A stretch of DNA of 64,000 nt, taken from positions 372,001 to 436,000 of the forward strand of contig JADJGB010000008.1 in NCBI GenBank assembly GCA_016708305.1, read 5' to 3'. A model generated the notes under the pieces. The model saw only the letters and a program-made list of their open reading frames with translations, was not told the origin of the DNA and did not search any database. The position numbers were made by a program, and so were the translations under genes. Position 1 is the first letter of the stretch. The number at the start of each line of letters is the position of its first letter. This DNA comes from Sphingobacteriales bacterium. Its GTDB lineage: Bacteria > Bacteroidota > Bacteroidia > Chitinophagales > Chitinophagaceae. Below are positions 39,646 to 49,100 of this stretch, piece after piece.

Positions 39646-40830
39646 TTATTTTTTATTTGTCAGTTGATATTCAAAACTTTGACTTCTCAACTCATAAACA
39701 ACCCGTTGAACCTCAGAAATTGCAAAGCCAACTTCCTCCCCGGTAGTAAACCTCCCCAAGCTGAAGCGAAGCGCTGCCTTTGCCATTTCATTCGCAATAC
39801 CCATTGCTTTTAAAACAAATGATGGCTCGTTGGAACCTAAGGTACATGCCGATCCGGCTGATAAGGCGATGGTTTTGCTTAAAGAAGCCAATAACTGACT
39901 ACTATTAATATATTTAAATGAAATATTTGCCAGATGGGGCAAACGGGAATCACTATCTCCATTTAATTGAGTATCAGGTATTTGTAATAGTTGTTTCTCA
40001 ATTTGATCTCTTAGCTTTTTAATTCTTTCTGATTCTTCCGCCATTTCACTCTCACAAAGATTACAGGCCGCTCCAAAACCCACAATGCCGCTCACATTCA
40101 ATGTGCCACTTCGCAATTCTTTTTCCTGTCCACCGCCGGTAATTTGTGGTACAAGCCGTACCCTCGGGTTTTTGCGGCGAAAATACAAAGCGCCCACACC
40201 TTTTGGCCCATATATTTTGTGCGAACTAAAAGCCATGCCATCTACTTCATCTTTCATCACATCCACAGGTATTTTGCCCACAGTCTGTGTGCCATCAGTG
40301 AAAAATAATACTTTATGCTTTTTGGCGATAGCCCCAATCTCCTTCACCGGCATTATTACACCGGTTTCATTATTAGCATACATAATGGCGATGAGAATGG
40401 TTTGAGGAGTGATTACATTCTCAAGTTCCTCTAAATTGATAATTCCTTTATCAGAAACACCGAGATAGGTGACATTGGCACCTTTTTTCTCAAGCGCTTT
40501 GCAGGTGTCCAGCACCGCTTTATGTTCTATCTGAGTAGTAATGATATGATTGCCTTTGGGTGCAAACATCTCATAAATGCCTCTTAATGCCAGATTGCAA
40601 GCTTCGGTGGCTCCTGATGTAAAAACGATTTCAGAAGGTTCGGCATTGATCAACTGACCCACCTGTCGCCTTGCCTTTTCCACTGCTGCCTCAGCCTGCC
40701 AACCAAAATGATGATGGCGGCTGGCCGCATTGCCGAAAAAACGATTGAAATAAGGTAACATGACATCTATTACTCGTTTATCGCATGGAGTGGTAGCGCT
40801 ATAGTCAAGATATACAGGTAGTTCCAACAT
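39646..40830 (-). CDS. iscS: Cysteine desulfurase (IscS/NifS type)
   Basis: PLP-dependent enzyme that mobilises sulfur from cysteine for Fe-S and thio-cofactor assembly. 394 aa, intact. PLP Lys is in FSSHKIYGPKGVGALY, the N-terminal motif is YLDYSATTPCD, and the mobile-loop active Cys is in SAGSACTLGSNEPS. Group I (IscS-like) features include the long C-terminal loop. Paired with the A-type carrier downstream. No IscU or Fdx is nearby. Confidence 0.93.
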   Translation of the reverse strand: MLELPVYLDYSATTPCDKRVIDVMLPYFNRFFGNAASRHHHFGWQAEAAVEKARRQVGQLINAEPSEIVFTSGATEACNLALRGIYEMFAPKGNHIITTQIEHKAVLDTCKALEKKGANVTYLGVSDKGIINLEELENVITPQTILIAIMYANNETGVIMPVKEIGAIAKKHKVLFFTDGTQTVGKIPVDVMKDEVDGMAFSSHKIYGPKGVGALYFRRKNPRVRLVPQITGGGQEKELRSGTLNVSGIVGFGAACNLCESEMAEESERIKKLRDQIEKQLLQIPDTQLNGDSDSRLPHLANISFKYINSSQLLASLSKTIALSAGSACTLGSNEPSFVLKAMGIANEMAKAALRFSLGRFTTGEEVGFAISEVQRVVYELRSQSFEYQLTNKK

Positions 40831-41130
40831 ATTAAAAAAACATTGCTTTCAGGTTAAAGTTCAAATACAAATAAGATTATTATTATTTATTGATTACAAA
40901 GTATTCACAGATGTATTTATCACCTGACCGGTCTGTCTAAGTGGCAGGCTTTTATCACTTAACTTCAAGCGAAATGGACACTTCAAATTTACGAGAAACT
41001 TTCAAACGAAGTACTTCTCCCGCTCTCTTGAATAATGTTGCCAGCTACCATTCTTTTTGCTGTGCTATTTTCGTGTCTGTCTGTCTGGTGAGTTGGTTTG
41101 ATAAATTCACAGTAAAAGTCAATCATTGCA

Positions 41131-41364
41131 ATGTTACCGAGGGCTTTGAATTGGTTGTATCTTATGATGGCACTTCAAGATACAGGTGACACGCCAAAAA
41201 TTCACCTTAAAGAATATGGTCCTTGTGAACCAGTGCCAGCACCCAATAATGTTGTTTTCTTCTTTATCTGCCACAAAGACAGCCAACCCGATTATGAGTT
41301 GGCAAAATCGTATTTTGAAAAGGGCTTTAAAACCCATCCTAATTTACAAGACTTCATTCCCTGA
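41131..41364 (+). pseudogene. Possible gene fragment between iscS and yceI
   Basis: The 710 bp between iscS and yceI holds one frame with protein-like composition, reading TPKIHLKEYGPCEPVPAPNNV and then FFICHKDSQPDYELAKSYF before a stop at 41362-41364. It lacks a plausible start and I recognise no family. It may be the 3' remnant of a gene, or chance. Confidence 0.25.
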
Positions 41365-41568
41365 GCTATCACTTTGCGCTCTACCAATGGTCTCACTGTT
41401 ATAATCTAAACAATATCACTACTTTACAGCGATTAAAAATTTATTTTAACAAATATTTGCACCTACAATCAATACAATAACTTTTTAAGAATACGTTTGC
41501 TTCTATCTTCGCGCCCAAAAATCAAGCAATTCAAATAAGCAATGAAAAAACTATTCTTAGTAGTTGTA

Positions 41569-41576
41569 GGAGCAGG
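41569..41576 (+). repeat. Left target-site duplication of IS66
   Basis: ggagcagg, repeated at 43917-43924. Eight bp is the usual IS66 target duplication. Confidence 0.93.
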
Positions 41577-41597
41577 GTATCCCTTCGTCCAACCCCG

Positions 41598-43167
41598 TCA
41601 TTGTTGTTTAAAGTTGGCATCATAGTTTTGTGGCAGCAGTTGGTATAGGTTTTGCTTTTTGGCGCTGTTGATTTTTTCGAATACGTGGGTAAGCCAGTGT
41701 TCGGGATTGATGTTGTGCAGGCGGCATGTGGCGAACAGGCTATAAAGCATTGCTGCATCCTGTGCCCGCTCGTGGCTTCCGGCAAACAGATAATTTTTGC
41801 GCCCCAGCGCCACAGGGCGAATAGCGTTCTCAATAAGGTTATTATCGATTTGCAAAATGCCGTCTGTGGTGTACACGCACAATTTCTGCCATCGTGTTAA
41901 TGTATAAGCAATGGCCTTGCCAAAAGGACTTTTGGGTAATACCTTTTTGGTGAGCAACATTTCGGTTAATGTGCTTTGCAAATTGTTTAATACGGGTAGG
42001 GCATGTTCATGCCGATGGTTTTATTTGCTCCGGCGTAAAGTTTTCATCGCGGCAATAGGATTCTATTTTATATAAATCCTGTATCAGGCTCAAAACCGCA
42101 TCCGCATTGGCTTTGTCGTAATCTTTGGCTTCGTAAAATTTTCTGCGCGCATGCGCCCAGCAGCAAAAAGGGGTAACGCCTTCTACTTTATCGAAAGTTT
42201 CGTAAGCATCGTAGCCATCTGTTTGCAAATAGCCTTTAAACTTGTGCAACATAGCTTTGGGATACAAAGCGCCACGCCTGAGGCTGATAATCGAACAACG
42301 CTAATTTTCGTTGCGTATCGTAATACACCCAATAGTATCCTGTATGCGTGGTTTGTTTTTTGTCCTTATCCAAAACCTTTATCGTGGTTTCATCCACATT
42401 CAAATAGTTTGTATTCAAAACCTGCCAGCAATGCAGGTCGTGAACCGGTTCAATCAACCTCATCGCATCTTTTATCCAGCCGCTTACCGTGCTGTGATTG
42501 ATGTTTACATTTTGACGTTTGAAGATGGCTAACTGGCGATACACAGGCAGATGGTCACAAACTTGCTTACCAGCAAATGCGTAAGCAATGATGCGCCTGC
42601 AACAGATTTCTCAAGCGGCATGGCCGGCAATGAAGCAATGATGCGGCTTGCGTTTAATCCATCATTTGAAGGTTTGATATACTCGGGACGTACATATTGT
42701 TTCACAAACAACTCGCCGGGCCGGTACTCCAGCTTTTCGGTAATTTCTTTACCAACGGGATGCAAACCTTTTACATCCTCTTTGGGCATCAGCTCTATTA
42801 CTTCGCGGCGAAGGCTTTCCGGCAAAGGGTTACGTCCGGGATGCTTTACGGTAAGTTTGGTTTGTTGCTTTTGATATTCTTTTACCAGTGTGGTTTTTAC
42901 CACGTCTATCTGCCCCAGTTTATCATCAGGGAATAATTCAGGCTGTGAAACGGCGGTTGCATTTGCTGTTACAAACTTCTCTGCCCTGCCGCCAAAGAGC
43001 ATTTTCTTTAATTCGGCTAATTGCAACTGTAGCGATTGTATCTGTAATCGCAATTCAATATTGTGACTCCTTTCCTGTTCAAAGAGGATTTTGTAGTCTA
43101 TAAAACTATTGCCGGAAGCGATATGTGAAACTGTTTGCAAGATGTTTACAGGTAGTACAAATATCAT
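41598..43167 (-). pseudogene. tnpC: IS66 transposase TnpC, about three frame breaks
   Basis: DDE transposase, about 523 aa when joined. It starts at ATG 43167, which overlaps the TnpB stop (ATGA). Leucine-rich coiled coil (LRLQIQSLQLQLAELKKMLFGGRAEKF), then NINHSTVSGWIKDAM, YLNVDETTIKVL (Asp), LQTDGYDAYETF (Asp), CCWAHARRKFYEA, and DNNLIENAIRPVALGRKNYLFAGS (Glu). Frames change near 42535, 42255 and 41995. A shift pattern like that of nearby housekeeping genes makes sequencing error likely. Confidence 0.8.
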
Positions 43168-43574
43168 GCTAATAATTGCCTGAAATGCAGTATTGACAGG
43201 TATTTCAGACAGTATGGCAATAGTGGAATTATTGGCAGGTAAACCTGATTTTTGTCGCACCGTTTTTAAAATTACACCCTGCAAAATAAATTGTAATTGC
43301 TGTGAGGTGATGCAAAAATGATCGTTATGGCTGGCGGGAGGTCTTTCAAAAGTGCCCTGCTCCAATCCTTTTCATAGAGCGCAAAGCCATCGCTATCCCA
43401 TTGCAGTAATTTTATTTTGTTACCACGCCGGCCAATGAAAATGAATACGTCGCCACTCAGCACATCCTGTTGCATCTCGCTGCGCACCAGGCCGCTCAAC
43501 CCGTAGGCTCCCTTGCGAAAATCAGCAGTGCCGTTGTAATAAAAGTAGCGACAAGTGGAGTTCAGATGCAACAT
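43164..43574 (-). CDS. tnpB: IS66 accessory protein TnpB (frameshifted)
   Basis: IS66 Orf2-like protein: YNGTADFRKGAYGLSGLV, GDVFIFIGRRGNKIKLLQWDSDGFALYEK. The first frame diverges after EKDW near 43370; the next frame gives GTFERPP and LQFILQGVILKTVRQK. A second one-base change in the A-run near 43255 leads to a stop overlapping the tnpC ATG. Required for IS66 transposition in studied elements, biochemical role unclear. Confidence 0.8.
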
Positions 43575-43858
43575 AGCAGCTCTTTTAAAACGGCTATATT
43601 AATACTGCCTAACTCAAGCCGCACACCATTGGGGTAGCAGATAGTTGCGGCACTGCCATGGGTGGCTATCGATGCCACCTGCGTGAAAGTGGGTGTGGTC
43701 GCTGCGTTAATAGGCAACCGTTTTTGCCAGTAATAATATTTGGATGTCGCAAGCCGGTGTTCTTTGCAATAAGAACCAACCGTTTGACCGCTTGCGCGGC
43801 AGGCTTCAATGTGGGCGTGCATTATACCGGCACGGGCGGAGGTATTGTTATTTTCCAT
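43562..43858 (-). CDS. tnpA: IS66 accessory protein TnpA
   Basis: 98-aa IS66 Orf1-like protein with a helix-turn-helix-like N-terminal half (HIEACRASGQTVGSYCKEHRLATSKYYYWQKRL). Overlaps the start of tnpB by 13 bp, the usual coupling in IS66 elements. Confidence 0.85.
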   Translation of the reverse strand: MENNNTSARAGIMHAHIEACRASGQTVGSYCKEHRLATSKYYYWQKRLPINAATTPTFTQVASIATHGSAATICYPNGVRLELGSINIAVLKELLCCI

Positions 43859-43916
43859 CCGGCAAAAATCAATAAACTATCTTAGTAAAGCAATACGGGG
43901 TTGGACGAAGGGATAC

Positions 43917-43924
43917 GGAGCAGG
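43917..43924 (+). repeat. Right target-site duplication of IS66
   Basis: ggagcagg, identical to 41569-41576, joining directly to the rest of yceI. Confidence 0.93.
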
Positions 43925-44532
43925 ACTATTTTTAGCGTCTTGCGTTGGTAATCCGGAAGGAGAAAAAGCAGCCGTTCGGGAAACACAGGAGGTAGCGGCA
44001 GCTGAGGGAGAAACATTCCAACTGACCCCACAGGAGTCTGTTTTACAATGGATCGGCAGAAAGGTTTCTGCTACGCACCATGGAAAAGTGAGCTTCAAAT
44101 CCGGAAATTTAGTTTTCAATAATGGCGTTTTGGCAGGCGGTAGCTTTGTAGTGGATATGCCAAGTATCACTAATGAGGATATGGAAGGTGAATGGAAAGA
44201 AAAATTAATGGGACACTTAAATTCTCCTGATTTCTTTAATACAACTGAACATCCGGAAGCAAAATTTGAAATTACAGAGGTTAAAAAAACCGACAATCCA
44301 AACCAGTTGGCCGTATCTGGTAATTTAACCATTAAAGGCATTACAAAAAACATCACTTTTAATGCTGATGTAAAAGAAGTTAGTGATACTAAAGCTGTAT
44401 TCAGTACAGATTTCAATATTGCCAGAGAAGATTGGGATTTAACTTACCCCGGCAAACCAGATGATCTGATTGCAAAAGAAATCAACTTTAAAATTGATCT
44501 TGTAGCGAATAAAATATAAGTAAAAACCGCTT

Positions 44533-44573
44533 AAAAAAGAGGCTGATCAAAAAGTAGGGCAGCCTCTTTTTTT
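44533..44573. terminator. Bidirectional terminator between yceI and gltD
   Basis: aaaaaagaggct pairs with agcctcttttttt across a 16-nt loop; T-runs follow on both strands. It serves yceI (plus) and gltD (minus), which converge here. Confidence 0.85.
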
Positions 44574-44590
44574 GTGCGTAGAAAAAATTT

Positions 44591-46096
44591 TTATTCAAAT
44601 GCCAATAGCATGGATTTATCCTTGCTCTCCAATAAAGAACTCCCCATCATAAATTCATCTACAGACCGGGCACATTCTCTTCCTTCACTGATGGCCCAAA
44701 CCACCAAGCTTTGACCACGCCGTATATCTCCGGCAGCAAACACTTTTTTGATAGGCGTTTTATAGTCTTTTTCCGTAGCCATTACATTTCCGCGCTTGTC
44801 ATATTCCACACCCAATTGTTCCAGCAACCCTTCATGTTGCGGATGCAGAAAACCCATTGCCAGCAATGCTAGTTCGCAGGGAATTTCTCTTTCGCTGCAA
44901 GGTATTTCATTAAACCGGGCAGATTGGCTGGGGGTAGGCGTACTCCACTCTAAATCAATGATTTTCAGCGCTTTCAGATTCCCGTTTTCATCGCCAATAA
45001 AAGCCTTGGTGGCAATGCTCCACTGCCTGTTGGCTCCTTCTTCATGGCTGGTGGTGGTTTTTAACAACATCGGATAGGTAGGCCAGGGCATATTGTCTGT
45101 ACGGCTTAATGGCGGCTTGGACATTAGTTCAAATTGTGTAACGGAGGCGGCCCCATGCCTGTTACTGGTTCCTACGCAATCACTTCCGGTGTCGCCTCCG
45201 CCAATCACGATCACATTTTTGCCGGTAGCGGATACCTCTTCAGTCAGGATATTACTTTCGATATCTTTGTGCGCCAAAAAGTCTTTGCCATCAACCCGCT
45301 TGTTGTTTTGTTTTAAAAAATCCATTGCAAAATGAACCCCGTTCAGTTCTCTGCCCTGTATGGGTAAATCTCTGGGAACTGTACTCCCACCACATAAAAC
45401 CACTGCATCATATTGCCTCAATATATCGTTGATGTTGACATTGACACCCACATTGGCATGGCAAATAAATTCAACGCCTTCATCTTTCATCAGGTTGATA
45501 CGTCTGTCCACCACCCATTTTTCTAATTTAAAATCAGGGATGCCGTAGCGTAGCAAGCCACCGGGCTTTTCATCTCTTTCAAAAACCGTTACCGAATGAC
45601 CGGCGTAGTTTAATTGCGTAGCTGCGGCCATACCCGAAGGGCCACTGCCAATGACGGCCACTCTCTTGCCCGTTCTGACACTTATTTTTTTAGGCGTTAC
45701 AAATCCTTTTTCAAATGCTATTTCGATAATATGCTTCTCTATTTCCTCTATCGTTACAGGAGGCTGGTTGATGCCCAACACGCAGGCACTCTCGCAGGGC
45801 GCAGGACATATACGTCCTGTAAACTCCGGAAAATTATTGGTAGAAGTAAGTATTTCGTAAGCCTGTTGGTAATTTTTATTATAAATCGCATCGTTAAACT
45901 CAGGTATCACATTGCCCAGCGGACAACCACTCTGGCAAAACGGCACACCGCAGTCCATACACCTTGCAGCTTGTTTGTTAAGTTTTTCTTCAGGAAACAA
46001 ACCCATAAATTCACGGTAGTGTTTCAACCTTTCTTCTACCGGTCTCTTTTCGGGCGTTTCTCTTGTAAATTCTATAAAACCTGTTGGCTTACCCAT
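44591..46096 (-). CDS. gltD: Glutamate synthase small subunit GltD
   Basis: Beta subunit of NAD(P)H-dependent glutamate synthase, 501 aa, intact. It transfers electrons from NAD(P)H through FAD and two [4Fe-4S] clusters to GltB. N-terminal Cys motifs: ARCMDCGVPFCQSGCPLGN and TGRICPAPCESACVLG. FAD site VAVIGSGPSGMAAA, and a second nucleotide-binding motif VIVIGGGDTGSDC. Lies 47 bp downstream of gltB on the same strand, so they form a gltBD operon. Confidence 0.96.
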   Translation of the reverse strand: MGKPTGFIEFTRETPEKRPVEERLKHYREFMGLFPEEKLNKQAARCMDCGVPFCQSGCPLGNVIPEFNDAIYNKNYQQAYEILTSTNNFPEFTGRICPAPCESACVLGINQPPVTIEEIEKHIIEIAFEKGFVTPKKISVRTGKRVAVIGSGPSGMAAATQLNYAGHSVTVFERDEKPGGLLRYGIPDFKLEKWVVDRRINLMKDEGVEFICHANVGVNVNINDILRQYDAVVLCGGSTVPRDLPIQGRELNGVHFAMDFLKQNNKRVDGKDFLAHKDIESNILTEEVSATGKNVIVIGGGDTGSDCVGTSNRHGAASVTQFELMSKPPLSRTDNMPWPTYPMLLKTTTSHEEGANRQWSIATKAFIGDENGNLKALKIIDLEWSTPTPSQSARFNEIPCSEREIPCELALLAMGFLHPQHEGLLEQLGVEYDKRGNVMATEKDYKTPIKKVFAAGDIRRGQSLVVWAISEGRECARSVDEFMMGSSLLESKDKSMLLAFE

Positions 46097-46143
46097 TTTA
46101 TTCTAAGTTTTTAAAATAATAAATATTGATAGCAGATTGATTA

Positions 46144-49100
46144 TTAAACATTTTCAATCACTGATGCTTTAGACTTTAATATCTTTTTGTAATCGCTTGG
46201 GAATACTTTTACAAAATGTTTCATCTGATTTTCAAAGTCTTCCAATAAAAATCCGGCTACGGTACTGGATGTATAGTTATAATGCTTTGTAAACATTTCG
46301 TGCAGAAAACTGATATCATCCACTTCAAGCGGATCCAGTTCTACCATTTCTTTATTGCAGTTTTTGGAAAATTTTTGATTGACATCATAAATGTAGGCAA
46401 TACCTCCACTCATGCCTGCTGCAAAATTTCGACCGGTATTGCCTAAGATTACCACCTTACCACCGGTCATGTATTCGCATCCATGATCGCCGATGCCTTC
46501 TACTACAATGTTGGCTCCCGAGTTTCTAACTGCAAACCTTTCGCCTGCCTTGCCTCTGATGAAGGCTTCGCCGCTTGTAGCGCCATAAAATGCCACATTA
46601 CCGATAATGCTGTTTTCTTCTGGTACAAATCCGGCATTTTTATCGGGGTAAATGATCAGTTTTGCCCCGCTTAGTCCTTTGCCAAAATAATCGTTTGCAT
46701 CGCCCTCCAGTTCGAGGGTAATTCCTTTGTTGCAAAAAGCGCCAAAACTTTGTCCCGCAGTACCCTTGAAGTTGAAATGAATAGTATCTTCTGGAAGACC
46801 TTCAGCCCGGTATTTTTTGGTTATTTCATGCGACAATACTGTTCCTGTTGCCCGGTCGGTATTGATGATATTGAACGAACCTTTTACAGGAGCGCCAAAT
46901 TCCAACGCAGGTTTGGCCACCTCCAGCAATTTCCAGTCGAGGATGTCTTGCATCAAATGATCCTGTGCTTCAAAATGATATTGTCCTACACCCTCGGCAG
47001 CCGGCTCTTTGTAAAGAACGGGCGAAAGATCGAGATGTTTAAATTTCCAGTGATCAATATCATCTCTTAATTTCAGTTCATCCGCCTGCCCAATCATTTC
47101 ATTAATTGTGCGGAAGCCAAGCTCGGCCATCAGTTCACGTACTTCCTGAGTAATAAATTTGAAGAGGTTCACCACGTGGTCGGGGTCGCCGGTAAATCTT
47201 TTTCTTAAATCTTTATCCTGAGTGGCCACTCCCACCGGGCAGGTGTTCAGATGACATTTACGCATCATGATGCAGCCTTCTACAATCAACGCTGCGGTAG
47301 CAATACCCCATTCCTCGGCGCCTAATAATGCAGCAATTATTACGTCTCGACCGGTACGCATCTGACCGTCGGTCTGCAATACAACTCTACTGCGTAATTT
47401 GTTTTTTACCAATGTTTGTTGTGCTTCGGCTACGCCCAATTCCCACGGTAATCCGGCATGACGGATAGAACTGATGGGCGAAGCGCCCGTGCCTCCATCA
47501 TAACCCGAAATCAATACTACATCTGCTTTGGCCTTGGTAACACCTGCCGCAATGGTTCCCACTCCGGCCTTGCTGACTAATTTTACATTAATCCTCGCAT
47601 GTCGGTTGGCGTTTTTCAGGTCAAAAATTAATTGCGCCAGGTCTTCGATTGAATAAATATCATGATGCGGTGGTGGCGAAATCAGCCCCACACCCGGAGT
47701 TGAGTGCCGGGTTTTGCCAATCCACTCATCCACCTTATGACCGGGCAACTGGCCGCCTTCGCCCGGTTTTGCACCTTGTGCCATTTTTATTTGAAGCTCA
47801 TCAGCTTCTGAAAGGTACAAACCGGTAACTCCAAAACGACCGCTGGCCACCTGCTTGATGGCGCTGCGCATACTGTCTCCGTTTTCAAGCGGGGTGTATC
47901 GTTGCTCGTCCTCGCCTCCTTCGCCGGTATTGCTTTTTCCGCCCAGACGGTTCATGGCAATGGCTAATGTAGTATGCGCCTCCCAACTGATGGAGCCAAA
48001 ACTCATAGCGCCGGTGGCAAATCTTTTATAAATATTTTCTGCAGGCTCTACCTCCTCAATTGAGATAGAAGGACGGCTATGTTTAAAGTCCAGCAGGCTC
48101 CTCAGCGTGATGGCTTTTTCGCTTTGGTCATTTATCAGTTTGCTGTATTTTTTAAACAAACCATAATCGTTCATTTTGGTGGAATGTTGCAGCAGATGGA
48201 TTGTTTGCGGATTAAACAAATGTGTTTCTCCCTTCCTTTTCCATTGATACATTCCTCCGGTGTGCAATTGATCAAAAGGCACCTGTTTTTGAGTGAAGGC
48301 AAATCTATGTTTTGCAAGTGATTCGCGTGCAATTTCGTCAAGGCCGATGCCTTCAATACGAGAAGTTGCTCCCGTAAAATATTTGTCAACCACTTTTTTG
48401 TTAAGCCCGATGATTTCAAATATCTGTGCGCCGTGATAAGACTGGAAGGTGGATATACCCATTTTTGAAAACACCTTCAGCAATCCGTCTGAAATGGCTT
48501 TGATATAGTTCTTGTTGAGTTGCTCTATAGAAATGTCTTCTTTTATCTTGTCACTTTCTTTTAAATTTCGGATAGAAGAAAATGCCATGTAAGGGTTTAT
48601 GGCAGTAGCGCCAAAACCAAGCAGGCATGCAAAATGATGCACTTCCCACACATCGCCGGCTTCTACCACCAGACCTACCTTTCCGCGCAGTCCTTTACTG
48701 ATCAAGTGGTGATGCACGGCTGACACAGCCACCAGCGAAGGAATAGGGGCATGGTCGCTGTCAATGGCTCTGTCCTGCAATACCAAAACCTCAAAACCTT
48801 CATTTACGGCATCTTCTGCATAGCGGCATATTCTTTGTACGCCTTTTTCCAGTGAGCCGGGTTTGCCATCGGCCACAAAGTAGCATTGCAGGGTTTTTGC
48901 CTGATAAATGCCGGTGTCAATGCTTCTGAGTTTTTCTAATTCGAAGTTGTTGAGCACCGGTTGTTTCAGAGATACTACATGCGCATCTATTTCGTTTTCA
49001 ACCAAAGTATTTCCCACACTGCCCACCGAAATGGCCAGCGACATTACCATTCTTTCTCTGATAGGGTCAATCGGCGGATTGGTGACCTGTGCAAATAATT

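Larger units (their letters stand above)
41577..43916 (-). mobile_element. Complete IS66-family insertion sequence
   Basis: 2340-bp element with perfect 21-bp inverted repeats (41577-41597 and 43896-43916, outer tip gtatcccttcg) and 8-bp target duplications. It encodes tnpA, tnpB and tnpC on the minus strand in the usual order. Perfect ends and duplication, and an uninterrupted host frame on excision, suggest a recent insertion. Confidence 0.95.
41542..44519 (+). pseudogene. yceI: YceI-family lipoprotein gene interrupted by IS66
   Basis: The gene begins at ATG 41542 (MKKLFLVVVGAG), is cut after 41576 by the IS66 element, and resumes at 43925. Removing the element and one duplication gives 630 nt, 209 residues, exactly in frame. 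The joined signal peptide is MKKLFLVVVGAGLFLASC, with lipobox LASC. The mature part has the YceI lipocalin-like barrel (VLQWIGRKVSATHHGKVSFKSG, HLNSPDFFNTTEHPEAKFEIT, NLTIKGITKNITF), a fold that binds polyisoprenoids in studied members. The ORF after the IS has no signal peptide, so the gene is probably inactive for export in this strain. Confidence 0.92.

Noticed and set aside
42551..42936. Plus-strand frames inside IS66
   Set aside because: Antisense to tnpC, which is clearly the coding strand.
45614..46114. 166-codon plus-strand frame rich in Arg/Tyr/Phe
   Set aside because: Antisense to the conserved Cys-motif part of gltD; no family resemblance.
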